Origin: an uncultured Halomonas sp.
Lineage (GTDB): Bacteria; Pseudomonadota; Gammaproteobacteria; Pseudomonadales; Halomonadaceae
Reading direction: 5' to 3'
DNA length: 57,171 nt
Assembly (NCBI RefSeq): GCF_947490095.1
Contig: NZ_CANLFS010000021.1
Coordinates: forward strand, 1 to 57,171
Positions 1 to 7,947 of the stretch are shown piece by piece. The translations under genes and the position numbers were made by a program. The stretch's first letter is position 1, and every line of letters begins with the position of its first letter. The notes beneath the pieces are model-generated. The model saw nothing but the letters and a program-made list of their open reading frames with translations. It was not told where the DNA came from and made no database searches.

Positions 1-450
1 TCCCCTGCGCTTAGCGTCATTATGAATAACAGCCTAGCGCGTCCGGGATATTAGGAGAAGGCGACTTAGGACGGTGTGTTGCCCTGCAGAAGGCCATCCG
101 GCAATCGGCAAGGATTCACTTCAGCATCATGGCTAGCATGGCGGTCGGTCAGCCCGACCAGCCGCTCACAGCAATGTTGGGACCCAGACTCTGAATATGT
201 CACCGCACGGCCTGGCAAAAAGTAACCCCCCAAGGTGCGCTTCCGTGAGAGGCGTGGGGGGTGTTGTCGAATGAAATGATAGCTGGACACAGCGACCGAG
301 GCGAGTCGTTAGCCCTGCGCCAATGGGCAACCCCAACGGTGAGTTTAATTTTGTCTCTGAAAGTGACCTTTACGGGCGATTCCAAGCACACTTCTAAACT
401 GTACCTCGCCACCCCTCGCCACTAGGCACCAGGACAGCACTGATGATGCT
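1..450. other. Left-end stretch with no recognisable gene
   Basis: I see no gene I can support here. Two short minus-strand open frames (66-290 and 200-412) have no recognisable motif and overlap each other. A C-run near 225-231 and a G-run near 253-258 could pair as an imperfect hairpin. The stretch is probably decayed island DNA continuing leftwards out of the window. Confidence 0.5.
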
Positions 451-1108
451 TCAGTTCACCGCCTCAATCAGCGTCGGATCATCCTCTACTGGCTTGTTGA
501 CCCGGGTACTCACCGGCCAGTGGGTTAGTCGATCGTGCGGGAGGTGGTGGACCAAGTAGCGGATCGCCTCACGTTCTGTCAGGTCAGGATCAAGCCAGGG
601 TTCCAGGCTCTGCTGATCCAGAATCAGCGGCATGCGCGGATGAATCGCCTTGGCAACGCCACGGGCGGGTTCGGTGAGGATGGCACAACCAGGCTTGCCG
701 TCCGGTCGCTCCGTCCAGATGCCGGCGAACCACAGCGGCTCGCCGTCGCGGTGGGTCAGATAGTGGGGGGTGCTTGCGCCCCTCAACGGCCAGCCACTCG
801 TACCAACCATCTGCCGGCACTAGGCAACGGTGATGGGCGAAGGCCCCGCGGAAGTAGGGAGAAGTGGCGACCTTCTCGACAGTGGCGTTGATGGGCTACG
901 GGGCCTTGTCGTCGGCCCAGTGGGGCCGATAGCCACACCACAGCGCGTCAAGGCTCAGCTGGCCGCTATCGTCGCTTCGGCGCACCGCGCTGATCCAAGT
1001 GCCCGGCGCGACGTTGAAACGGGGGCTAATCTCGCCCTCGGTCAGCGGTAGCCTGAGGGAGCGTGCCAAGCTGGGATAATCGCTGTAGAGGGCGAAGCGG
1101 CCGCACAT
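451..1108 (-). pseudogene. yedK: SRAP-family (YedK/HMCES-like) abasic-site protein, broken
   Basis: SRAP proteins form a covalent link through Cys2 to abasic sites in single-stranded DNA, shielding them. The frame opens with MCGRF, so Cys2 is present, followed by the RFNVAPG motif, PADGWYEW, and IHPRMPLIL with the family His. Two lesions break it. Codon 71 is an in-frame TAG (896-898) between HWADDKAP and PINATVEKV, with the reading frame unchanged on both sides. A run of six G on the plus strand (765-770) is one base too long: removing one base joins WLAVEGRKHP to HYLTHRDGEPLW. Apart from these the gene is full length and ends in IEAVN. The family is well known; loss of function is my inference from two independent lesions. 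A sequencing error in the homopolymer is possible, but the TAG would remain. Confidence 0.85.
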
Positions 1109-1131
1109 TCAAACGACCTCATCAACCGGAC

Positions 1132-1497
1132 TTAAATGCTAAAAAATCTCGCATAATCCAACCATAAAAAGAACCCTAAAAGAACAAAAAAGAAAGAGGT
1201 GACAAATAACCAAAAGCGTCTTTTTTTAGCTCGACGCAGCTCGTTATACTTGTCCACAAGTTCGCCACGCCCATTACATGAGCAGTTGCATCCGACTACT
1301 GCTTTATTAGACAGCATTTCCTCCACATCTTTTTGCAGCTTTCCGCCAACAGATAAATCTTGGGACAAAAGCTGTGATATTATTAACTGCATCCTTTCAT
1401 CATGCTCATTTATGCTAGCGTTGATCAAAGAAAGCGCCAAGGTCACTATCGACACGACAAAGGCTGAAACGGAAAACAATAAAGTTGACTCTTCCAC
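1132..1497 (-). CDS. Small hypothetical protein with two membrane segments
   Basis: This 121-residue protein is not one I recognise. It has a hydrophobic segment at about residues 7-26, a polar middle with a small Cys cluster (CNCSC, about 70-74) and a basic KKRR before a second, strongly hydrophobic segment at about 96-113. This suggests a hairpin membrane protein with the middle exposed. The DNA here is clearly more AT-rich than the rest of the window, which fits horizontally acquired island DNA. It lies between the broken SRAP gene and the restriction-system remnants, so it may itself be cargo. No function is proposed. Confidence 0.55.
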   Translation of the reverse strand: MEESTLLFSVSAFVVSIVTLALSLINASINEHDERMQLIISQLLSQDLSVGGKLQKDVEEMLSNKAVVGCNCSCNGRGELVDKYNELRRAKKRRFWLFVTSFFFVLLGFFLWLDYARFFSI

Positions 1498-1584
1498 AAA
1501 AACCTCCCTTTTTCATAGAGAACTTATATACTGCGCTCATTTGAAAGCATCCACAACTCTCGAGCGGAGATTTTACAGTTATTT

Positions 1585-1701
1585 TCAAGCTTCTACCAAG
1601 AGCAATTGCACATACTCTATAACATCTATGGTTTTGACGGTCAGAAAGTCGTTGGGCGTGCCGCCCACCAGGAACAGCCGGATGCTGCGTCCCTCCGTCA
1701 T
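1585..1701 (-). pseudogene. 5' stub of a GIY-YIG nuclease-family gene
   Basis: A 38-codon frame begins MTEGRSIRLFLVGGTPNDFL. From memory this is the typical amino end of GIY-YIG/DUF4357-type proteins often encoded inside type I restriction operons. Its ATG overlaps the TGA of the hsdS fragment (ATGA), as expected for the next gene of such an operon. After about residue 22 the sequence stops resembling the family and reaches a TGA at 1585-1587, in AT-rich DNA. I read it as the start of a gene whose body was deleted. The assignment rests on about 20 residues, so it is moderate. Confidence 0.55.
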
Positions 1702-2258
1702 ACCGTCTCCATGCGGGCTTCTTGATGAGCTGACGCCGAGTCGTCCGGCGGCGTCCAGCCCCGCACGTCTATCTTACCGGTGACGGCGGCGGAGATCAGG
1801 GCGGAGCGGCGCTCTTGCAGATAATGGATTTGATCAGCAGCCAGCTCCATTAGCTTATCCATCTTTTCAAGCCGTGCCCGGACATCTCTGGCAATTACCG
1901 TCTGCTCTTCAATTTCTGGAAATGTTATCTTACAGGATTCAACTTGATCTGAACTCACATTAAACTGGGCAGTGCCAGTAACTTGATCCAACACCTGCTC
2001 ATAAAATGATGAGCTTTGGATGATAAGCTCCAGGTAGCTGTTCAACAGCCCTCTTTCAAGCAAGAAGCGCCCCACACGCTGATTGAGCTGTGCTGGCAGG
2101 TCGTCACGGCTCACTATCGCGTAGTTTCCAAGGCTTCCTGTGTCACCGATACTCCCGGACATGCCGTAAAGAATGTCCCCTTCAGCCAACTGAAACCGAG
2201 AATCGCAATTATCTGGAGAAACCTTGACGGAGCTTTCAAGATCCAGCCTACCTCGGCG
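1698..2258 (-). pseudogene. hsdS: Type I restriction specificity subunit, 3' fragment
   Basis: HsdS recognises the target DNA sequence for a type I restriction-modification complex through two target-recognition domains separated by helical spacers. Only about the last 187 codons remain. The visible frame starts with DLESSVKVSPDN and runs through FQLAEGDILYGMSGSIGD and the final conserved helix, ERRSALISAAVTGKIDVRGW. An internal TTG at 2189 could serve as a start, but homology extends upstream of it. The open frame runs up to 2258, exactly where the IS30-type terminal repeat begins, so the gene is cut by the element. The 5' part is not found beyond the far end of the element, so the junction also involves a deletion. 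No hsdM or hsdR is in the window. Confidence 0.85.
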
Positions 2259-2281
2259 GTCTCAATGACCAAGTGCAACAC
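2259..2281 (+). repeat. IS30-type left terminal inverted repeat
   Basis: It begins GTCTCAATGACCAAG and is the inverted counterpart of 3315-3337. The shared blocks are GTCTCAA, CCAAG and GCAAC. The hsdS frame ends directly at its outer edge. Confidence 0.8.
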
Positions 2282-2306
2282 ATAACCCATCAGGTACGGT
2301 GTTGCC

Positions 2307-3315
2307 ATGACCTACTGCTACCGCCATCTCACTGCTGAAGACCGAGCCGCCATCATGATGATGCGAGCCACGCACTCGATCCGTGCCATTGCAGCCCACT
2401 TGAGCCGTGCGCCGAGTACCATATCGCGGAAACTCACTCGCCACACGGTCAGCTCCTCCAGGGGCTACGATGCCAGCTTGGCAGGCTTTAGAGCATGCTT
2501 GTCACGTCATCGACCCCGGCGCCAAACCAAGCTGCATCCCGACGGGGAGCTCTTCGAGGTGGTGGTTCATCTGCTGCGCAAGTACTGGTCACCGGAGCAA
2601 ATAGCCCGCACACTGAAGCGCATGTCTCCCAACGATTCACGTCGACAGGTCTCGCATGAGGCCATCTACAACGCGCTCTATCTAATGCCCCGCGGCAGCC
2701 TCAAGAAGGAACTCAGCGCCTGTCTGCGGCAGGGCAACGGCAAGCGTCGCTCACGCAGTCGTGGCAAGGATCGACGCCAGCAGATTCCCGATCTGGTCAG
2801 CATCCACATGCGCCCGCCTGAGATCGAAGATCGCCTGATGCCTGGCCATTGGGAAGGCGATCTTATCATTGGCGCCAATAATCGCTCCGCCGTCGGTACG
2901 CTGGTGGAACGCACCACACGGTTGGTCATCGGATGGCACAACAGCCACGGCGGCGGCCGTAGGGTTCAGCGATAAGCTCAATGAAGTGCCGCGAGCTTTG
3001 CGCCTGTCCATGATCTATGACCAGGGCAGAGAGATGGTGAAGCATGCCGAGATCACGCAGAAAACCGGTACAGCGATCTACTTCGCTGACCCGCATAGCC
3101 CATGGCAGCGGGGCTCCAACGAGAACACCAACGGGCTATTGCGGCAGTACTTACCGAAGGGGACCGATCTTTCGGCCTATAGTCAGGAAGAGCTCGATGC
3201 GATCGCCGACTCACTGAACACGCGTCCGCGCAAGACACTGGATTGGCGCACGCCGCTGGAAGTTTATGCGGACGTGTTCAAGAAATCGGTCGCTGGCCCA
3301 AGCACTCTTCAATAG
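2307..3315 (+). pseudogene. IS30-family transposase, frameshifted
   Basis: IS30 transposases are DDE enzymes with an N-terminal helix-turn-helix. Frame one (2307-2975) starts MTYCYRHLTAEDRAAI and contains the HTH (SIRAIAAHLSRAPSTISRKL) and the first catalytic Asp in HWEGDLIIG. Frame two (open to 3315) contains the second Asp in MIYDQGREM and the Glu in SNENTNGLLRQYLPKG. The shift lies near 2930, between RLVI and DGTTATAAA. The spacing there looks about four residues shorter than I expect for the family, so a deletion of about 11 bp, rather than a one-base slip, is the likely cause. IS30 elements are not known to use programmed frameshifting here, so I call it inactive. Confidence 0.85.
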
Positions 3316-3337
3316 CGTTGCGCTTGGAACTTGAGAC
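3315..3337 (-). repeat. IS30-type right terminal inverted repeat
   Basis: Read on the minus strand it begins GTCTCAAGTTCCAAG and matches the left repeat in 18 of 23 positions. It starts at the last base of the transposase stop codon. Confidence 0.8.
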
Positions 3338-3635
3338 TGCCCACATTAGTGACAGTATAGAGACACTTTAAAGACACTCGATATACTGAGGCGATTAAAA
3401 ATAGCACTTATATTCAAAAACACTCTAAATAATTTAGCATTATCGCTCATTACAGTATGTATTGGCCTTCAAACTCCAACCGTGTCGCTGAAATGCGGCC
3501 TTGCTAGCGGGGCAGGATGTGTAAATGGTCCACCGCCAGTAAACTGGCGGCGTCCATTTACCTATAACTTACTCGCCCTTGTAGGCTCGACGGTGTTGGT
3601 ATTCGAGTGGCACAGACCTTACAAGTCTATTTCAG
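3338..3635. other. AT-rich intergenic stretch with a large inverted repeat
   Basis: This 298-bp gap separates the IS element from the integrase. Its left half (about 3350-3460) is unusually AT-rich. The only clear structure is the two-part inverted repeat at 3521-3561, listed separately. A possible small frame at 3482-3664 runs through the repeat into the integrase 3' end and looks spurious. Confidence 0.5.
3521..3561. repeat. 41-bp near-perfect inverted repeat (cruciform or hairpin)
   Basis: The outer arms GTAAATGG (3521-3528) and CCATTTAC (3554-3561) pair perfectly. So do the inner arms CCGCCAGT (3533-3540) and ACTGGCGG (3543-3550), with a 2-base centre and short mismatched bulges between. 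It has no T-run on either side, so it is not a standard intrinsic terminator. It could be two fused ends of a lost mobile element, a recombination site, or a structured RNA. I cannot choose among these from sequence alone. Confidence 0.75.
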
Positions 3636-4649
3636 TCACGCCTTTGAGCGTCGCTGCTCAATAGCATCGAGCTGGTCTACCAGGTCTTCGACGCGTAGGT
3701 GGGTGTAGCGCCGCAGCATTTGCATGGACTTGTGGCCGCTAATTGCTGCCACCTGCTGATCACTTAAACCAGCTTCGACTAATCTGCTCACAGCCTCATG
3801 GCGTAGATCATGAAAGCGAAAGTCATCGAGCCTGGCCTGCTTCTTCGCCTGGTTCCAGAGCTTGGTGTAGGCGTAGGGGCCGCGCTTTCCATACTTTCCA
3901 GGCTCACCAAAGAACACCAGATCACAGTCAAGCGGGCGCACCGGGTTGTTCAGCGCCTGCTTGAACACCTCCGTGGCGGCCTGGGTCAGCGGTACCAGGC
4001 GAGCTTCGTTGTTCTTGGTGTCGGTGAGGCGCACCACGCGGCGCTTCACGTCGACCTGGGAGCGAGTGAGGATCAGGATCTCCGACGAGCGCATGCCCGT
4101 CTCCAGGGCGATTCTGGCGATCCAGACCAACATGGGATTGCTGTGCTGTCGTAGGGCGGCGAACAGGCGCTTCTCCTCGTCGGCGCTCAGACGCCGGTCA
4201 CGCCCTTCTCCAGGGCTGGGCTTGCGGATGTTCTGGACGGGATTGTAGGTCAGGCCCAGGCCCCATTCCTGGATGGCCACGGTGTAGAGATGGCCGAGCA
4301 AGGCGAGCTCCAGGCGCACGGTATTGGCGCTGATAGGCTGGCCACGATGGCCAATGCTGTTCAGGCGGGTGTCACGGAAATTGGCGATCAGCTCCGGCGT
4401 CAGAGCCGCAAGGGAATACTTGCCCAGGTGCTCGATCAGCGTGCGCGCTTTGTGCTGCTCGCTTTTCTAGGTGCTGGGCTTCTTGGTAGGGGTAACGTCG
4501 GCAAGATAACGCTTGAGCGCCGCTTCGAGCGTCATGCGCTCCGAGGCACTGCGCTGGATATAGACGCCACGCACCATGTCGTCTTCGGTTCGACGTGCCC
4601 AGTCCTGGGCGTCACGCTTGGTGCGGAAGGTCTTGGCGGTGGTGGCCAT
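3636..4649 (-). pseudogene. Tyrosine recombinase (island integrase) with amber codon 61
   Basis: This is a phage-type integrase that would recombine the island with the tRNA 3' end. Reading from ATG at 4649 gives an N-terminal arm-binding part (MATTAKTFRTKRDAQDWARR), then TAG at 4467-4469 after PTKKPST, then the same frame continues KSEQHKARTLIEHLGKYSLA through the core-binding and catalytic domains. The catalytic set is visible: Arg in TGMRSSEI, HDLRH, SGHKSMQM, and the Tyr in LRRYTHL. Length without the stop is 337 codons, normal for the family. The single nonsense change probably inactivates it, unless the downstream part is expressed alone or the amber codon is suppressed. Its start is about 100 bp from the tRNA, the usual arrangement for tRNA-targeted islands. 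Confidence 0.85.
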
Positions 4650-4746
4650 GAAAATCTCCAGGGGGCTGAAGGATCGGCACTGTACCGAAACTGTACCCTT
4701 GGAACATGGGACTCACCAGCGAGAATTACTAAGCGCTTGATTTTAA

Positions 4747-4823
<77 letters not shown>

Positions 4824-4974
4824 TTATACGGAGGGTGCGTCAAAGACGCCGGCGTATGATAGCGAATGCCGCTGGCTGAGACCAGAGCAAGATGCCTTGC
4901 AGTGATACGATGCCATCGGCGATTATGCCGAGACCGCCATACGCGGACCCTTTCTGGCCACTACCCGAGACCCC

Positions 4975-5997
4975 ATGCTCCTGCTGATAGCCTTTGCCGC
5001 CCTCTCCATTGGCGTTTCCTTCCTGTGCTCACTGCTCGAGGCCGCGCTGCTGTCGATGACTCCCAGCTATGTGGCCCAGGTGCGCGAATCCAATCCCCAG
5101 CTACATGCCAGGCTCAACCGGCTGAAGCACAATATCGACCAGCCCCTGGCGGCGATTCTGACCCTGAACACCATCGCTCATACGGTAGGCGCCACCGGTG
5201 TCGGCGCCCAGGTCACGGTGGTGTTCGGCGAGGCCTGGCTGGGCATCGCCTCGGCGCTGATGACCCTGTTGATCCTGTTCGTCTCCGAGATCATCCCCAA
5301 GACCATCGGCGCCACCTACTGGCGCGAGCTCGCCGGCATGCTGGCCACCACGCTGGATATCATGGTGTTGCTTCTCAAGCCGTTTATCTGGATGTCGGAA
5401 CAGATCACCAAGCGCATCGGCAAGGACGCCATGGATACCGACATGCGCGGCGAGATCAAGGCATTGGCGCAGATCGGCCAGGAGGAAAAGGCGCTGGCCC
5501 CGGAGGAAACCCGCGTCATCATCAACATCCTCAATCTGCATGATATCCGGGTGAAGAACGTGATGACCCCACGCACCGTTTCGGTCACGGCGGCCCCCGC
5601 CATGACGGTCAGCGAGTTCCGCGCCGAACTAGGCCCCTCGCCCTTTACCCGCTTCCCGGTGATGGATGGGGGGGAACAGGCGCTGGGCTATGTGCACAAG
5701 GCCGATACCTATAGTGCCGATGATGACGCCGACCTGAAGTCGCTGATGCACCCGGTCAGGTCGGTGCTCGCCGATGACAGCATCGAGCAGATATTTACCA
5801 CCATGGTGCTGAACCGCCAGCACCTCTGCGTGGTGTATGACGACCTGGCGACCTGGGTGGGCCTGATCACCCTGGAAGACGTCATCGAAACCATCCTCGG
5901 CCAGGACATCGTGGATGAGACCGACAACGTCGCCAATCTGCGCAAGTACGCCCGGCAGCGCTGGACCAAGACCCTCAAGAAGCGGGACCAGGCGTAG
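4975..5997 (+). CDS. CNNM-domain membrane protein with CBS pair (CorB/HlyC-like)
   Basis: Members of this family are inner-membrane proteins linked to magnesium or divalent-ion efflux, and older annotations call them hemolysins. The 340-residue product has an N-terminal CNNM transmembrane domain (about residues 1-150, with SLLEAALLSMTPSYV and the family motif SEIIPKTIGATYW). A CBS pair follows at about 190-320 (NVMTPRTVSV ... LGYVHK ... VYDDLATWVGLITLEDVIETILG). It ends soon after the second CBS and lacks the C-terminal CorC/HlyC transporter-associated domain of longer homologues. The gene stands alone, divergent from the tRNA. The family call is firm; the ion and direction of transport are not shown by sequence. 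Confidence 0.85.
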   Translation: MLLLIAFAALSIGVSFLCSLLEAALLSMTPSYVAQVRESNPQLHARLNRLKHNIDQPLAAILTLNTIAHTVGATGVGAQVTVVFGEAWLGIASALMTLLILFVSEIIPKTIGATYWRELAGMLATTLDIMVLLLKPFIWMSEQITKRIGKDAMDTDMRGEIKALAQIGQEEKALAPEETRVIINILNLHDIRVKNVMTPRTVSVTAAPAMTVSEFRAELGPSPFTRFPVMDGGEQALGYVHKADTYSADDDADLKSLMHPVRSVLADDSIEQIFTTMVLNRQHLCVVYDDLATWVGLITLEDVIETILGQDIVDETDNVANLRKYARQRWTKTLKKRDQA

Positions 5998-6014
5998 GCC
6001 CCACTACCCGGCCC

Positions 6015-6971
6015 CTAGCGGTCGGGAATCAGCCGACCGGGCACCCAGCGTAGATAGGCCAGCATGCCGAACAGCTCGACCAGCGACTGGCAGACGACGA
6101 CCACCACCGCGGCCTGCCACCCCTCGGGAAGCGCCAGGGCGATGGGCAGCATCACGAAGGAATTGCGGGTGCCGAAGCTGAACGTCAGCGTTCGTGCGAT
6201 CGGCGGCGCCAGGCCGAGCCCTCGGCCCAGGCCCCAGCCCAGCAACGCGGCCAGCACCAGGTAACCGATGAACAGCGGCACCACCTGCCATACCACGCCG
6301 CTCAAGCCCTGCATGCCAACGATCTGGGTCGCCGCGACCACCAGCAGCACCATGGCCAGGAGCGGCACGGGGAGCCAACCCAGCCCCTCCACCAGACGGC
6401 GCACCGGGGCGACATGCCGTGCCAGCCGCCGGGTCAGCCAGGCCGCCGCCAGCGGCACCAGGATCAATCCGACGAAGGCACTCAGCAGCGGCATGCCCAG
6501 GGCGAGCCGTGCCCACTGCATATCCAGAAACAGCCAGAGATAGGCCGGCAGCGTTATCAGCTGCAATACCAGTAGCAGGGGCGTGGCGGCGATGGCTCGC
6601 CCGGCGTCTCCCTTGCCCAGATGGGTGAAGGTGATAAACCAGTCGGTGCAGGGCACCAGCAACACCAGCAAGACGCCGAGCCGAATGGCCGGCGCCAGCG
6701 GCAGCAGCGACACCAGCGTACCCACCATCAGCGGCAGTATCAGGAAGTTGCCCGCCACCAGTGCCGTGGCGAAGCGCCAGTCCTGCATGGCCGGGGCAAG
6801 CCGCCCCAGCGGTACCTGGGTGAAGGTCGCGTAGAGCAGCCCCCCGAGCAATGGCCAGAGCCCGCCCTCCAGGGTGGCGGTGGCCTCGGGGCGCATCAGC
6901 CCCAGGCCCAGCCCCATGATGATCGCCGCCAGGTAGAGCCATACCTGGTGGCGCTCGAGACGCTCACGCAT
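6015..6971 (-). CDS. ACR3-like / bile acid-sodium symporter superfamily carrier
   Basis: The 318-residue product is very hydrophobic with about ten predicted membrane segments. It shows the ACR3-type signature LVPCTDWFITFTHLGKGD, with a Cys in the fourth-segment region where arsenite carriers have their essential Cys, and a second conserved patch, SFGTRNSFVMLPIALALP. ACR3 proteins export arsenite or antimonite. No arsR, arsC or arsH accompanies it, so the substrate is uncertain and a general BASS-family anion carrier is an alternative. It starts with ATG at 6971 and is followed closely on the plus side by the convergent CNNM gene. Confidence 0.75.
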   Translation of the reverse strand: MRERLERHQVWLYLAAIIMGLGLGLMRPEATATLEGGLWPLLGGLLYATFTQVPLGRLAPAMQDWRFATALVAGNFLILPLMVGTLVSLLPLAPAIRLGVLLVLLVPCTDWFITFTHLGKGDAGRAIAATPLLLVLQLITLPAYLWLFLDMQWARLALGMPLLSAFVGLILVPLAAAWLTRRLARHVAPVRRLVEGLGWLPVPLLAMVLLVVAATQIVGMQGLSGVVWQVVPLFIGYLVLAALLGWGLGRGLGLAPPIARTLTFSFGTRNSFVMLPIALALPEGWQAAVVVVVCQSLVELFGMLAYLRWVPGRLIPDR

Positions 6972-7087
6972 GGGACGCCGTCTCGGCCAGCCGCGTGCTG
7001 GCGGCGAAGATGCGCCGCCGGCGCAACGCCGCCGAGACGCTGTTGAAGGCTATTGGAGTCACACTCTGGATCATAAGGGATCGCGGC

Positions 7088-7157
7088 TCAGGATAGGTCG
7101 TTCAGGGTAGGCAGTTCAGAGTAGGCGGTTCAGGATAACCGACTCAGGATAGACGAC
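7088..7157 (-). repeat. Five 14-bp tandem repeats spanning the stop of the ABC ATPase gene
   Basis: Read on the plus strand the units are TCAGGATAGGTCGT, TCAGGGTAGGCAGT, TCAGAGTAGGCGGT, TCAGGATAACCGAC and TCAGGATAGACGAC. The last one (7144-7157) is the end of the ATPase coding sequence: on the minus strand it reads GTCGTCTATCCTGA, encoding RLS and the stop. Each downstream copy keeps a TGA. The copies have diverged, so the array is not new. Confidence 0.9.
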
Positions 7158-7947
7158 GCAGATCGGTCAGCAGCGGCGCGCCGCTCGCCGGGTCATGAAT
7201 CAGGGTACAGGCGACGCCGTAGAGCTCCGCCACCAGCGCCTCGGTGACCACCTCCGCCGGCGGGCCCTGGGCGATGATGGCGCCATCGCGCATGGCAACC
7301 AGATAGTCGGCGTAACGACAGGCGCTGGCCAGGTCGTGGAGCACCACGGCGATGGTGCGCCCGCGGGTCGCCAGCTTACACACCAGCTCGAAGACCTCCA
7401 GCTGATGTCCCAGGTCCAGCGCCGAGGTGGGTTCGTCCAGCAGCAGCAGTGGCGTCTGCTGGGCGATGGTCATGGCGATCCAGGCGCGCTGGCGCTGCCC
7501 CCCGGACAGCGACTCCAGCGGGCGTTCCGCCAGGGCCTCGAGGCCGGCGGCGGACAGCGCTTCGTCTACCGCCCGCCGATCATCGGACGACCACTGGCGC
7601 AGCCAGCCCTGGTGGGGCTGGCGACCGAAACGCACCAGATCCCCCACCGTCAGGCCCTCCGGCGCGCCGGCCTCCTGGGGCAGCAGCGCCAGGCGCCGAG
7701 CCATCTCCCGGGTCGGCAGGCGCTGGACATCGGTGCCGTCGAGCAGCACCGCGCCGCCGCCCGGGACGTGCAGCCGGGCCAGGCCCGCCAGCAGGGTCGA
7801 CTTGCCACAACCGTTAGGCCCCACGATGGCGGTTACCCGACCCGGCGGCAGGGTCAGGGCCAGGTTCTCGATGATGGTCGTGCCGCCGTGGGCCAGGCGA
7901 AGCTCGCTGGCCTGCAGCAGGTTGGCGGGAGGTGCGGGGGCGTTCAT
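7144..7947 (-). CDS. Iron-siderophore ABC transporter ATP-binding protein
   Basis: This is the ATPase of a FecE/FepC-type importer that drives ferric-siderophore uptake across the inner membrane. It has Walker A GPNGCGKST (residues 43-51), signature LSGGQRQR (147-154), Walker B with LLLLDEPT (167-174) and an H-loop in VVLHDLASA. I chose ATG at 7947, which overlaps the permease stop as ATGA, rather than an in-frame ATG 11 codons upstream inside the permease gene. The length of 267 residues is normal. It is the last of four genes in an operon led by the binding protein. Its final codons are duplicated in the downstream 14-bp repeat array. Confidence 0.92.
   Translation of the reverse strand: MNAPAPPANLLQASELRLAHGGTTIIENLALTLPPGRVTAIVGPNGCGKSTLLAGLARLHVPGGGAVLLDGTDVQRLPTREMARRLALLPQEAGAPEGLTVGDLVRFGRQPHQGWLRQWSSDDRRAVDEALSAAGLEALAERPLESLSGGQRQRAWIAMTIAQQTPLLLLDEPTSALDLGHQLEVFELVCKLATRGRTIAVVLHDLASACRYADYLVAMRDGAIIAQGPPAEVVTEALVAELYGVACTLIHDPASGAPLLTDLRRLS

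Larger units (their letters stand above)
2259..3337 (+). mobile_element. IS30-family insertion sequence (defective)
   Basis: The element is bounded by imperfect 23-bp terminal inverted repeats (2259-2281 and 3315-3337) with 18 of 23 positions matching by eye. It carries one IS30-type transposase gene in two frames. The flanks (gcg before, tgc after) give no convincing target duplication. The hsdS reading does not resume on the right, so one flank has been lost, consistent with an adjacent deletion. With the transposase frameshifted the copy is probably not self-mobile. Confidence 0.85.
1..4746. mobile_element. Remnant genomic island integrated at tRNA-Ile2
   Basis: The integrase-proximal end abuts the 3' CCA end of the tRNA gene at 4747. 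Cargo consists of restriction-system remnants, an IS element, a broken SRAP gene and AT-rich unknown DNA. I found no second copy of the tRNA 3' end within the window, so the other attachment site would lie left of position 1 or be lost. The left boundary is therefore arbitrary. Confidence 0.55.

Noticed and set aside
1199..1783. Plus-strand open frame of 194 codons in AT-rich island DNA
   Set aside because: It runs antisense through the small membrane protein, the GIY-YIG stub and the hsdS tail; Ser/Thr-rich translation without motifs.
2307..3315. Programmed frameshift in the IS30 transposase
   Set aside because: IS30 elements normally have a single frame, there is no slippery heptamer near 2930, and residues seem to be missing at the shift.
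3482..3664. Plus-strand 60-codon frame across the inverted repeat
   Set aside because: It runs through the palindrome and into the 3' end of the integrase, with no ribosome-binding site or motif.
1..4700. Second attachment site (copy of the tRNA 3' end)
   Set aside because: I looked for the T-arm and anticodon-arm sequence in this stretch on both strands and did not find it.
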